This document shows positions 33,927 to 42,040 of a stretch of DNA of 42,256 bases, one piece after another. The position numbers were made by a program, and so were the translations under genes. The notes below the pieces were generated by a model that searched no databases, had not been told where the DNA came from, and was given only the letters and a program-made list of their open reading frames with translations. Within the stretch, counting starts at the first letter, position 1, and the number at the start of each line of letters is the position of its first letter. The stretch spans positions 1 through 42,256 of the forward strand of contig NZ_MSIE01000022.1 of NCBI RefSeq assembly GCF_001921205.1, written 5' to 3'. This stretch comes from Actinophytocola xanthii (GTDB lineage Bacteria; Actinomycetota; Actinomycetes; Mycobacteriales; Pseudonocardiaceae).

Positions 33927-35954
33927 ATGACCTGGTTCGAGGCCGTTCCCGTCGCCCTGGTCACCGCAGCCTGGTTGATGGGGCCGGGGCTGGCGGTGGG
34001 CTACCTGCTCGGTCTGCGCGGCGTCGCCGCGTGGGGGCTGGCTCCGATCGTCAGCATCGCCCTGATCGCATCGACGGCCGTCGGCGCCGAGATGCTCGGC
34101 ATCGACTGGTCGGTACCAGTGGTGCTGGCCGCCTGCGGCGCGGCAGTGCTGGTGGTCGGCCTCGGCGCGGTTCTGCTGCGCCGCCGCGCCTTCTTCGCGA
34201 CCAGGCCCGACCCACGCGGCGTCACGTTGGCCGCGGTCGCCGGGATGGTGCCCGTCCTCGTCCTCGGCATCGCGGCGGTGGTGCGGGCGATGGGCAGCCC
34301 CGACGCGATCTCGCAGGTGTTCGACACGCCGTTCCACTACAACGCGCTGGCCTACATCCGCGACACCCACCAGGCCTCCTCGCTGACGCTCAGCGCCCTG
34401 GGCAACCCGGACATCCCGGCCGCCTTCTACCCGGCGGCCTGGCACGACATCGGCTCGCTGGTGATGATGTCCACCGGGACGGACATCCCGACGGCCTCGA
34501 ACATGCTCGCCGGCTCGGTCACCGTGCTGCTGTGGCCGTTGTCCTGCCTGCTGCTGGTGCGCCAGCTGTTCGGTCCCAACCGGGCCGCCCTGGCCGTCGC
34601 CGGGGTGCTCAGCATCGGCTTCCCCGCCTTCCCGTGGGATCTGATGGGCTTCGGCGTGCTCTGGCCGAACCTGCTCGGCATGTCGATGGCCCCGGCGGGG
34701 CTCGCCGTCGTGGCCACGCTGACCGGCTGGGCGAGGGAGGACGCGATCGGCCGTGGCCGCGCCTGGCTGCTGCTGGTGGTTGGCGGCGTCGCCGCCGGGT
34801 TCGCGCACCCCAACGTGCTGTTCTCGCTGATCGTGCTCTCGGTGTTCTTCGTCGGCGCCACGCTGCTGCGCCGCGCGCTGCGCCTGCGCCGCGACGGGCG
34901 GACCGTCCGCGGGGTCGGCGAGCTGGTGGTCTTCGTCGGCGTCCTGCTGGTCGCCTGGTGGTGGGCGGCGACGACGCCGGCGCTGGCCAACGCCCGGGGC
35001 TGGATCTGGCGGCCGTTCGAGACGCCGGCCAACGCGGTCGGCGAGGTGCTGCTCAACTCCACCAACGGGCACGAGGCGCTGTGGCTGCTCTCCGCCGTCG
35101 TCATCGCCGGGGTGGTCGCGGCGCGTCGCCACTACCCGGTGCTGCGGCTGATCGTGGCCGGCCACCTGGCGACGGCCTTCCTGTTCGTGCTGGCCGCGGC
35201 CATCAACCGGCCAGACACCCAGAAGTTCATCGGGTACTGGTACAACGACTCGCACCGCCTGGCCGCCATGCTGCCGATCACCGCGGTGCCGCTCGCCGTC
35301 GGCGGGGTCCTGCTGCTGGCGACGCTGGTGCTGGAGAAGGTCCCGACCTGGGTCCCCCGCCCGGTCCCCCAGCCGTTGTCCCGGTTGCGCCGGCTCCGCG
35401 CCGCCACCCCGGTCGCGGTCGGCCTCACGCTGGTGCTGATCGGCGCCACCGGCCTGCTCTACCCGAAGGACCGGGAGGAGCGGATCACCTTCACCTACCC
35501 GCGCGAGCCGAAGGCCCAGCTGGTCACCGACGAGATGCGGGCCTTCTACGACGAGATCGGCGACCGGCTCCCGGAGGACGCGGTGGTCGCCGGCAACCCC
35601 TTCGACGGCAGCGTGATGCTGTGGGCGCTGGAGGACCGGAAGGTGCTGTTCCCGCACTTCCTGGCCAGCCACAGCAAGGAGCAGAAGTACCTCGCCCGGA
35701 ACATCGACGAGGCCACCAGCGACCCCAAGGTGTGCCAGTACGCCCGAGACCTCGGCGTCGAGTACGTCCTGATCGGCAAGACCAAGGTCAGGGACAACGC
35801 GGGCTACTACGCGGGGATCGGCGACATCGCCGTGTCCGCCGGAACGCCTGGTTTCGAACTGCTCGACTCCTCGGGCGAGACCAGGCTGTACAAGATCGCC
35901 GCCTGTGAGGACGGCGGGGCCGGTGTGCCCAACGCCACGAGCCCGCCGAGGTGA
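33927..35954 (+). CDS. DUF6541-like polytopic membrane protein, copy 1
   Basis: A 675-residue protein with about 12 predicted TM segments from residue 5 to about 515 and an extracytoplasmic C-terminal domain from about 520. Conserved blocks shared with the next gene are FHYNALAYI, FYPAAWHD, LGFGVLWPNLLGM, a TTPALA/TPTFA stretch, YWYNDSHRLAA, DAVVAGNPF and DRKVLFPHF. The layout resembles GT-C-type lipid-linked glycosyltransferases, but no proven catalytic motif is visible and I do not claim an activity. The ATG follows a CGAGGTA ribosome-site-like sequence. Both envelope neighbours and the duplication suggest a surface-polymer role. Confidence 0.75.
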   Translation: MTWFEAVPVALVTAAWLMGPGLAVGYLLGLRGVAAWGLAPIVSIALIASTAVGAEMLGIDWSVPVVLAACGAAVLVVGLGAVLLRRRAFFATRPDPRGVTLAAVAGMVPVLVLGIAAVVRAMGSPDAISQVFDTPFHYNALAYIRDTHQASSLTLSALGNPDIPAAFYPAAWHDIGSLVMMSTGTDIPTASNMLAGSVTVLLWPLSCLLLVRQLFGPNRAALAVAGVLSIGFPAFPWDLMGFGVLWPNLLGMSMAPAGLAVVATLTGWAREDAIGRGRAWLLLVVGGVAAGFAHPNVLFSLIVLSVFFVGATLLRRALRLRRDGRTVRGVGELVVFVGVLLVAWWWAATTPALANARGWIWRPFETPANAVGEVLLNSTNGHEALWLLSAVVIAGVVAARRHYPVLRLIVAGHLATAFLFVLAAAINRPDTQKFIGYWYNDSHRLAAMLPITAVPLAVGGVLLLATLVLEKVPTWVPRPVPQPLSRLRRLRAATPVAVGLTLVLIGATGLLYPKDREERITFTYPREPKAQLVTDEMRAFYDEIGDRLPEDAVVAGNPFDGSVMLWALEDRKVLFPHFLASHSKEQKYLARNIDEATSDPKVCQYARDLGVEYVLIGKTKVRDNAGYYAGIGDIAVSAGTPGFELLDSSGETRLYKIAACEDGGAGVPNATSPPR

Positions 35955-35968
35955 TGCGCGCGGCTGAA

Positions 35969-35974
35969 TAGAAT
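35969..35974 (+). promoter_or_regulatory. -10-like TAGAAT before the second DUF6541-like gene
   Basis: TAGAAT lies 47 bases before the ATG at 36022 and is followed by a CCCCGCC run and later CGAGGTA, as in the leader of the first copy (TAGAAT 45 bases before its ATG). The shared layout suggests the promoter was duplicated with the gene. No clear -35 box was found. Confidence 0.5.
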
Positions 35975-36021
35975 CCCCCGCCAGACCCTGCCTGGCCGAC
36001 GGATTCGAGGTACTGCGCGCT

Positions 36022-38004
36022 ATGACCTGGTTACAAGCTGTGCCGACAGCCCTGGTTGTCGCCGCCTGGCTGCTCGTACCGGGCCTCGTGGCCGGCTACC
36101 TGGCCGGTCTGCGCGGGATCGTCGCCGCGGGCCTCGCCCCGGTCGCCAGCATCGCGATCATCGCCGCGACCGCGGTCGTGGCCGGAGGGCTCGGCCTGCG
36201 GTGGTCGGTGCCGGTGGCGCTGGCCGGCGTCGGGGTCGCCGTCCTGCTCGTGGCCGCGGTGACCGTGGCGACCCGGCGCTGGTTCCCGCGGCCCGAAGCC
36301 GACCCCCGGCCGGTCACGCTGGCCGCTCTCGGGGGGTTCGTCCCAGCGCTCGTACTCGGGACGATCACGATCCTCATGGCCATCGAGGCGCCCGACACCC
36401 TCTCCCAGACCTACGACGCGGTGTTCCACTACAACGCGCTCGCCTACATCGGGGACACCGGGAACGCCTCCTCGCTCACGCTGGGCACGCTCGGCAACAC
36501 CGAGGTCCCGCCGAGCTTCTACCCGGCCGCCTGGCACGACCTCGCCTCGCTGGTGATGCTGTCGACCGGCGCGAGCATCCCGCTGGCCGCGAACCTGGTG
36601 ACCGCGGTCGGGGCGGTCGTCGTGTGGCCCCTCGCCTGCCTGCTGCTCGCCCGCCAGGTGTTCGGTCGCAACGTCGCCGCGCTCGTGGTCACCGGGGTGC
36701 TGTCGCTCGGGTTCACCGCCTTCCCGTGGAACCTGCTGGGCTTCGGCGTGCTCTGGCCCAACCTGCTCGGCATGGCGTTCGCCCCGGCCCTGCTGGCCGT
36801 CGTGCTGACGCTGACCCACTGGACCCGCGACGACGCGCTCGGGATCCCCCGCGCCTGGCTCGCGCTGGTCGTCGGGGTGGTCGCGGCCGGCCTGGCCCAT
36901 CCGAACGTGCTGTTCTCCGTCGCCGTGCTGTCGGTGTTCCCGGTCGGCGCCAGGCTGTTCGAACGCGGCTGGCGGCTGCACCGGGAGGGCCGGACCAGGC
37001 GCGGCGCGGCGGAGGTGCTCACGGTGCTGATCCTGGCCGCGGTGGCCTGGTACTGGACGGCGACCACGCCGACCTTCGCGCCGACCCGTGACCAGTACTG
37101 GCCGCCGTTCGAGACCAAGGCAGCCGCGGTCGGGGAGGTGGTGCTGAACGCGACCAACAAGTACGGCGCGCTCTGGCTGCTGTCGTTGGTCGTGATCGTC
37201 GGCGCGCTGGCGGGCCTGCGGCGCACGGAGATGCGGCTGCTGCTCGCCGGACACGTCGTGGTCGGGTTCCTGTTCGTGCTCGCGGCCGCGGTCAACGTCC
37301 CGGAGACCCGCAAGTTCACCGGCTACTGGTACAACGACTCGCACCGGCTGGCGGCCATCCTGCCGATCACCGGGGTACCGCTCGCCGTCGGCGGCATCCT
37401 GTACCTGGCCGGCAGGATCCTCGCCGCGACGGCCGACAAGCCGGACTGGCGACGCCGGGTGGCCACCGCCCCGAGCGTGGCGGTCGCCGTCGTGCTGACC
37501 GCGGTCCTGGTCGTCGCGACAGCCGGTCTCTACCCGACCGACCGCCGCGACCGGGTCTCGATCGGCTACCTCGAGCGGCCGCGCGCGACGCTGGTCACCG
37601 CGGAGATGCGGGAGTTCTACGACCGGATCGCCGAGCAGATCCCGGCGGACGCGGTGGTCGCCGGCAACCCCTTCACCGGCAGCTCGCTGCTGTGGGCGCT
37701 GGAGGACCGGAAGGTGCTGTTCCCGCACTTCCGGGCGGCCTACAGCGAGGAGCAGACCTACCTCGCCGGTCACCTCGACGCCGCGGCGACCGACCCCGAG
37801 GTGTGTGCGGCGGCGACCGACCTCGGCGTGGAATACCTGCTGGTCGGCGGGGTGGAGTTCCGCCCGAGCGACGACCAGTGGGAGTACTTCGAGGGTCTCG
37901 ACGACCCCGGGACGAGCTCCGGCTTCGAGCTGGTCGACTCCTCGGGTCCGAGCAAGCTCTACCGGCTGACTGCCTGCGACACCTCTGCCGAGCCGAACGG
38001 CTGA
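36022..38004 (+). CDS. DUF6541-like polytopic membrane protein, copy 2
   Basis: A 660-residue paralogue of the preceding gene, starting MTWLQAVPTALVVAAWLLVPG against MTWFEAVPVALVTAAWL. The same blocks occur at the same places (FHYNALAYI, FYPAAWHD, LGFGVLWPNLLGM, YWYNDSHRLAA, DAVVAGNPF, DRKVLFPHF), as does the C-terminal extracytoplasmic domain. Differences are concentrated in the loop around residues 350-375 and the last 80 residues. It lies 67 bases after copy 1 and has its own TAGAAT-type leader. Both copies are intact, so both are probably used, perhaps with different donors or acceptors. Confidence 0.75.
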   Translation: MTWLQAVPTALVVAAWLLVPGLVAGYLAGLRGIVAAGLAPVASIAIIAATAVVAGGLGLRWSVPVALAGVGVAVLLVAAVTVATRRWFPRPEADPRPVTLAALGGFVPALVLGTITILMAIEAPDTLSQTYDAVFHYNALAYIGDTGNASSLTLGTLGNTEVPPSFYPAAWHDLASLVMLSTGASIPLAANLVTAVGAVVVWPLACLLLARQVFGRNVAALVVTGVLSLGFTAFPWNLLGFGVLWPNLLGMAFAPALLAVVLTLTHWTRDDALGIPRAWLALVVGVVAAGLAHPNVLFSVAVLSVFPVGARLFERGWRLHREGRTRRGAAEVLTVLILAAVAWYWTATTPTFAPTRDQYWPPFETKAAAVGEVVLNATNKYGALWLLSLVVIVGALAGLRRTEMRLLLAGHVVVGFLFVLAAAVNVPETRKFTGYWYNDSHRLAAILPITGVPLAVGGILYLAGRILAATADKPDWRRRVATAPSVAVAVVLTAVLVVATAGLYPTDRRDRVSIGYLERPRATLVTAEMREFYDRIAEQIPADAVVAGNPFTGSSLLWALEDRKVLFPHFRAAYSEEQTYLAGHLDAAATDPEVCAAATDLGVEYLLVGGVEFRPSDDQWEYFEGLDDPGTSSGFELVDSSGPSKLYRLTACDTSAEPNG

Positions 38005-38028
38005 GCGCCCCGCTCCTCAGCTCAGCCG
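37998..38028. terminator. Bidirectional hairpin between convergent genes
   Basis: CGGCTGAG and CTCAGCCG are perfect 8-bp arms with a 15-base loop. The hairpin overlaps the stop of the DUF6541-like copy 2 and that of the convergent glycosyltransferase gene. Confidence 0.6.
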
Positions 38029-38906
38029 CGGCCGAATACGTGCCTGGCCAGGGGGCCGATCCCGGCGCGCTGACGCAGGGCCTGGGGCAGCATGGTCAGC
38101 GCGAACAGGCGCGAGGAGAGGTGCAGCCTGGCCACCCGGGCCGCCCTCGGCCACCCGTGGGCGTCCAGCTGGCGCGCGACGTCAACGAAGAAGGTGCCGG
38201 CCTCGGTGAACCTCGAGCCGTCGAACGCGGTCGACGACGACTCGCTCGCGTTGTGGCGGCGGTACTCGAAGGTGACCGTCTGGTCGACCACGAGCGTCGC
38301 CTCCCGAGTGACCAGCTCCATCAGCAGCGCCAAGTCCTGGATCACCCGGAGCTCCTCGCGGAACCGCACGCCGTGGACCACCTCGGTGCGCCAGCACAGC
38401 GACGGGAAGTACAGCCAGTCGCCGCGCAGCAGGCTGACCGCCAGATCCTCGCCGGACATCTCGAGCCGGCCGTCGAACTTCGGCGCGTACAGGCGCCGCT
38501 TGGCCTCGTCGACCAGCGTCTTCGTGGGCCGTCCATCGCTGCCGATCACTCGGACTCCCGGCTGGACCATGCCGGCCTTGGGGTGGTCGGCCCAGATGTC
38601 GAGCATCGTCGCGACGTAGTTCGGCAGCAGCCGGTCGTCACAGCCCATCAGGGTGAACACCTCGTGCTCGACGAGCTCGAGGCAGCGGTTGAAGTTCTCG
38701 GTGAGCCCGAGGTTGCGGGGGTTGCGCAGATACCGCACCCGGTCGTCGTCGAGGGCCTCGAACCACGGCGGAACCGCCGGGTCGTCGCCGTCGTCGACGA
38801 CGGTCAGCTGCCAGCGCGGGTCGTCCTGCTCGAGTACCGACCGCACCGCCTCCTGCATCAGCGCCACGTCGCCGTAGAACGGCATCATGATCTGGATGGT
38901 GTTCAT
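38022..38906 (-). CDS. GT2-family glycosyltransferase
   Basis: A 294-residue cytosolic GT2 enzyme: IQIMMPFYGDVALMQEAVRS at the nucleotide-binding end, TVVDDGDDP, NPRNLGLTENFNRCLEL, and the DXD-type stretch LMGCDDRLLPNYV. The EYRRHNASESSS block follows late. The sugar and acceptor are unknown; its operon suggests a surface polymer. The ATG overlaps the stop of the DUF2304 gene by 4 bases (ATGA). Confidence 0.88.
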   Translation of the reverse strand: MNTIQIMMPFYGDVALMQEAVRSVLEQDDPRWQLTVVDDGDDPAVPPWFEALDDDRVRYLRNPRNLGLTENFNRCLELVEHEVFTLMGCDDRLLPNYVATMLDIWADHPKAGMVQPGVRVIGSDGRPTKTLVDEAKRRLYAPKFDGRLEMSGEDLAVSLLRGDWLYFPSLCWRTEVVHGVRFREELRVIQDLALLMELVTREATLVVDQTVTFEYRRHNASESSSTAFDGSRFTEAGTFFVDVARQLDAHGWPRAARVARLHLSSRLFALTMLPQALRQRAGIGPLARHVFGRG

Positions 38907-39262
38907 TCGGCGACGTTCTCGCGCTTCTGCTGGCTGACCTCGAGCTGCAGGATCGCCAGGTCCTCGGCGAGCTTGCGCGTCTCGTTCTCCAGCCGGGAGA
39001 CCTCCCAGGACAGGTGCAGCACGACCCCGACGAGGAACAGGATCCCCACGAAGAACATCAGGTTGGTGGGGACCGCGACCCCCAGCGCCGCGGACAGCGA
39101 CGTGAGCAAGCCGGGGAAGGCGGTGAACACGAGCAGCAGGATCCCGACCACCAGCCAGAGCACGGAGTACTTCTCCGCGAGCTGGCGGCGGCGCAGCAGC
39201 TCGACGATGCCCGCCAGGATGATCACGCTGCCCACCAGCGCGACCAGGTAGGTGCTAGTCAC
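38903..39262 (-). CDS. DUF2304 small membrane protein
   Basis: A 119-residue protein with three hydrophobic helices (about residues 4-22, 36-56 and 66-86) and a C-terminal coiled-coil of charged residues (SRLENETRKLAEDLAILQ). The YSVLWLVVGILLL stretch is typical of DUF2304. Such proteins are commonly encoded next to DPM1-like glycosyltransferases and may be a partner subunit. It overlaps the upstream glycosyltransferase stop by 8 bases and the downstream start by 4. The start is GTG. Confidence 0.88.
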   Translation of the reverse strand: MTSTYLVALVGSVIILAGIVELLRRRQLAEKYSVLWLVVGILLLVFTAFPGLLTSLSAALGVAVPTNLMFFVGILFLVGVVLHLSWEVSRLENETRKLAEDLAILQLEVSQQKRENVAE

Positions 39263-40037
39263 TGGAGATGCCCTCCTTGATCGGCGCGCGCACCGGCACG
39301 GGCTCGACCAGCGGCGAGACGTCCCACCGCCGGATCAGCGCGAGCACCAGCGCGAAGCCGGCACGGAAGAGGTAGATCGCGGACTTGATCGGTCGGTGGC
39401 TCGGGGTGCCGCCACGGCGCGGACGCATGCGCGAGGGCACCTGCGCCACCCGGCATCCGGCACGCAACGCGATCACCAGCGACTCGACGGTGTCACCCAG
39501 GTACTCGACCGGGTAGTGCTCGGCGAACACCGGCAGGGCCCGGCCACCGGTCACCTTGAAACCCGAGGTGGCGTCGGTGAGCTTGGTCTTGGCGAGCGTG
39601 GAGAGCACCTTGGACAGCACGACCATGGCCCACTTGCGGGGGCCGCGGACCTTGTAGTCGTCGGTGCCGTCGGAGAACCGGGCGCCGATGACGATGTCGG
39701 CCTCGTCGAGCTTCTCCAGCAACCGCGGGACCTCGTTGGGGTCGTGCTGGCCGTCCGCGTCGACCTGGACCGCGGCCGTGTAGCCGTGTCGGACCGCGTA
39801 GCGGAAGCCGGCCCGCATGGCCCCGCCCACGCCGAGGTTGAAGGGGAGCTCGAGCACCATCGCCCCCGCCTCGCGGGCGACGTGCGCGGTGCGGTCGGTG
39901 GAACCGTCGCTCACGACCAGCACCGGCAGGTCCGGGGTCGCGGCGCGGATCTCTCGGACGGTGTCCCCCACGGTCAGCTGCTCGTTCCAGGCCGGAACGA
40001 CGATGAGCGCGCGCACATCGGGCGTCTTGCTTGACAC
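39255..40037 (-). CDS. DPM1-like GT2 glycosyltransferase
   Basis: A 260-residue enzyme: ALIVVPAWNEQLTVGDTV, LVVSDGSTDRTAHVA, the LPFNLGVGGAMRAGFRYA stretch and the DXD motif VQVDADGQHDPNEV, followed by DATSGFKVTGGRALPVF. This is the dolichol/polyprenol phosphate sugar synthase type, lacking C-terminal TMs; DUF2304 encoded next may supply the membrane part. The start is GTG at 40037; TTG at 40046 is an alternative that adds three residues. It follows the flippase gene by 11 bases. Confidence 0.87.
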   Translation of the reverse strand: MSSKTPDVRALIVVPAWNEQLTVGDTVREIRAATPDLPVLVVSDGSTDRTAHVAREAGAMVLELPFNLGVGGAMRAGFRYAVRHGYTAAVQVDADGQHDPNEVPRLLEKLDEADIVIGARFSDGTDDYKVRGPRKWAMVVLSKVLSTLAKTKLTDATSGFKVTGGRALPVFAEHYPVEYLGDTVESLVIALRAGCRVAQVPSRMRPRRGGTPSHRPIKSAIYLFRAGFALVLALIRRWDVSPLVEPVPVRAPIKEGISSD

Positions 40038-40048
40038 GGCTGCCAAGA

Positions 40049-41371
40049 CTAGCCGGATGTCGTCACGACGCCCGCACTCGCCCGCTCACCCGAAGGTGCC
40101 ATGCGCGTGCGCAGCGTCCTGCCGAGGGCCGCAAGCATGATCGACACGACCAGCGCGGCCCCCGCCAGCTGCGCGAGAACACCCGCCCGGATCGGGTCGC
40201 CGGGCAGGGCGAGCAGCGCGACCAGCACCACCGCCCCGGCGAGCCAGGCGCCGGTGACCACGCGGTGCCGCCCCAGGGCGATCAACCCGGGCTGCAGCAC
40301 CTGGCTGACCATCAGACCGATCGTGCTGACCCCGAGCAGGCCCACGACGACCCCCGACAGCCGAACCTCGGCGCCGAAGAGCACCTGGACCGCCCACGGG
40401 CCGACGACGAACGAGACCAGCACCGCGGGCAGGCCGATCGCCGCCACCGCGAGCAGGATCAGCCGCAGCTTCGCCCGCACCTCGCCGTACTCCCCACGGC
40501 TGGCGGCCCGGGTCAGCGCGGGCAGCAGCATCGCCTGCACGGGCGCGAACAGGAACAGCGGGATCCGGGCGAGGACGAACGCTGACGCGAAGGCGGCGGC
40601 CGTGGCGGCCTGCTCGCCCAGGCGCGGGGTCACCACGACCGGTGCCACGTTCATCACCACGAGCATCAGCACGGTGCCGCCGACGAGGAAGGACAACCCA
40701 CGCGCCATCTGCCCCCGGGAGCCGGTGGATGGCTCGATCTCCGCCGGGTCGACGTCAGCGGGTTGGGCGGGGCGGCGCAGCCAGAACACCCCGGCCAACG
40801 CGCCGAAGCCGGAGCCGGCAGCGAAGAACAAGGCGTATCCGACCGCGTTCGGCGCGCCGGACACCGCGATCGCGATGCAGGGGAGGATCCGGGCGACGCC
40901 CTCGGCGGCCAGCGTCGCCCCGTAGCCACCGAAGCGCTGGGACCCGCCCAGCAGGCCGCGGACGAGGTAGACGGCGGCCGAGGTCGCCACGCTGAGCAGC
41001 ACGGCCAGGAACAGACCCCACCGACCGGCGAGCGCCTGCCCGGTCAGCACCGGTGAGACGACCAGGAGCACGAGCACCACGGCGGCGAGCATCCCCGCGG
41101 CCAGCAGCACCGCGTGCCGCATCACGTGGCCGGAGCCCCGGCCGGCCACGAGCTCGGCACTGACCGCACGGCTGGTCTCCTGCTCGAGGGCGGAGAACAG
41201 GCCTGGTCCGATGATGTTCACCAGCAGGTAGAGGCTGGCCACGGCGGCCGCCTCGGCGGCGGGGAGCGTGTGCCCGGCGAGCGCGACGAACCCGTAGCCG
41301 GCCGCGCCGACGAGCGCGAGCCCGCCCCCCATGTAGAGCGCCGGACCGAATCGCTGCCGCAGGCTGACCAC
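40049..41371 (-). CDS. Polysaccharide/lipid flippase-like membrane protein (MOP superfamily)
   Basis: A 440-residue protein with 12 or so hydrophobic helices, from ALYMGGGLALVGAAGYGFVA to the last TM before a polar tail. The pattern and the EQETSRAVSAEL and FAPVQAMLLPALTRAASRGE blocks fit Wzx/MOP-type exporters that flip lipid-linked sugars. The ORF extends to 41608, but the upstream part lies in the TetR gene and is Arg/Pro-rich shadow sequence, so the GTG at 41371 is preferred. It is the second gene of the TetR-flippase-GT operon. Substrate unknown. Confidence 0.82.
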   Translation of the reverse strand: MVSLRQRFGPALYMGGGLALVGAAGYGFVALAGHTLPAAEAAAVASLYLLVNIIGPGLFSALEQETSRAVSAELVAGRGSGHVMRHAVLLAAGMLAAVVLVLLVVSPVLTGQALAGRWGLFLAVLLSVATSAAVYLVRGLLGGSQRFGGYGATLAAEGVARILPCIAIAVSGAPNAVGYALFFAAGSGFGALAGVFWLRRPAQPADVDPAEIEPSTGSRGQMARGLSFLVGGTVLMLVVMNVAPVVVTPRLGEQAATAAAFASAFVLARIPLFLFAPVQAMLLPALTRAASRGEYGEVRAKLRLILLAVAAIGLPAVLVSFVVGPWAVQVLFGAEVRLSGVVVGLLGVSTIGLMVSQVLQPGLIALGRHRVVTGAWLAGAVVLVALLALPGDPIRAGVLAQLAGAALVVSIMLAALGRTLRTRMAPSGERASAGVVTTSG

Positions 41372-41393
41372 GCGCTCACGGTAGAGAACGCCG

Positions 41394-41969
41394 TCACGCC
41401 GGAGGGTTTCGGGTCCGCATCTCGAGCAGGCCGGCGATCTCCGCGAACTCCGCCTCGGCGTCGCGGTCCGGCAGCAGGTGGGCGAGGTTGCCGGCGCGCC
41501 GCAGGGTGGCGAAGCCGTGGGCGATCGACCAGGCGGCCAGCACCTGCCGGTCGGCGGCGCGGCCGTCACCGGGAATGGCCGCGCGGAGCAGGTCCGAGGT
41601 GCGCGCACGGGCCTCGACCAGCTCGGGGTCGTCCTGGTGGAAGAGGTCGGGGCGGTACATCACCTCGAAGTGGGAGCTGTGCTGGGCGGCGAACCGCACG
41701 TAACGCACCCCCAGCAGCCGCAGGTCCCCACTGTTCTCGAGCTCCTCGGCCAGCGCGTCGGCGAGCATGCGCTGGCCCTGGACGGCGATCGCGGTGAACA
41801 GGCCGGCCTTGTCCTTGAAGTGGTGTGCGGGGGCGGCGTGCGACACACCGGCGGCCCGGGCGAGGTCCCGCAGGCTGACCGCGGCCGGGCCGCGCTCGGC
41901 GATCAGGTCGAGCGCGGCGGCGATCAGGACCCGGCGCAGATCTCCGTGGTGATAGGTGCTCACCGGCAC
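41394..41969 (-). CDS. TetR-family transcriptional regulator
   Basis: A 191-residue TetR protein. The start reads STYHHGDLRRVLIAAALDLI, the helix-turn-helix LRDLARAAGVSHAAPAHHFK, and the C-terminal domain includes YVRFAAQHSSHFEVMYRPDLF, typical of the WHG/TetR_C_33 group. It precedes the flippase gene by 22 bases on the same strand, and is divergent from the SCO6745-type gene. GTG at 41969 is used; a GTG two codons later (41963) is possible. It probably controls itself, the envelope operon and perhaps the divergent gene. Confidence 0.9.
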   Translation of the reverse strand: MPVSTYHHGDLRRVLIAAALDLIAERGPAAVSLRDLARAAGVSHAAPAHHFKDKAGLFTAIAVQGQRMLADALAEELENSGDLRLLGVRYVRFAAQHSSHFEVMYRPDLFHQDDPELVEARARTSDLLRAAIPGDGRAADRQVLAAWSIAHGFATLRRAGNLAHLLPDRDAEAEFAEIAGLLEMRTRNPPA

Positions 41970-41981
41970 AGCCTATCTAGT

Positions 41982-42021
41982 CAGTGACAACATCTGCTGT
42001 TATCTTTCCAGTGACAAGATC
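41982..42021. promoter_or_regulatory. Direct and inverted repeats between TetR and SCO6745-type genes
   Basis: CAGTGACAA-C-ATC (41982-41994) recurs as CAGTGACAA-G-ATC (42009-42021), with a 27-base period. Within it GACAAC-N7-GTTATC (41986-42004) forms an imperfect dyad. This lies in the divergent gap and is a likely TetR operator; the exact site is uncertain. Confidence 0.55.
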
Positions 42022-42040
42022 CGCCAGGTTGGGAGAGATC

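Noticed and set aside
33744-35672. A 642-codon minus-strand frame antisense to the DUF6541-like copy 1
   Set aside because: It is a Gln/His/Arg-rich shadow of a membrane protein gene and has no domain or ribosome site.
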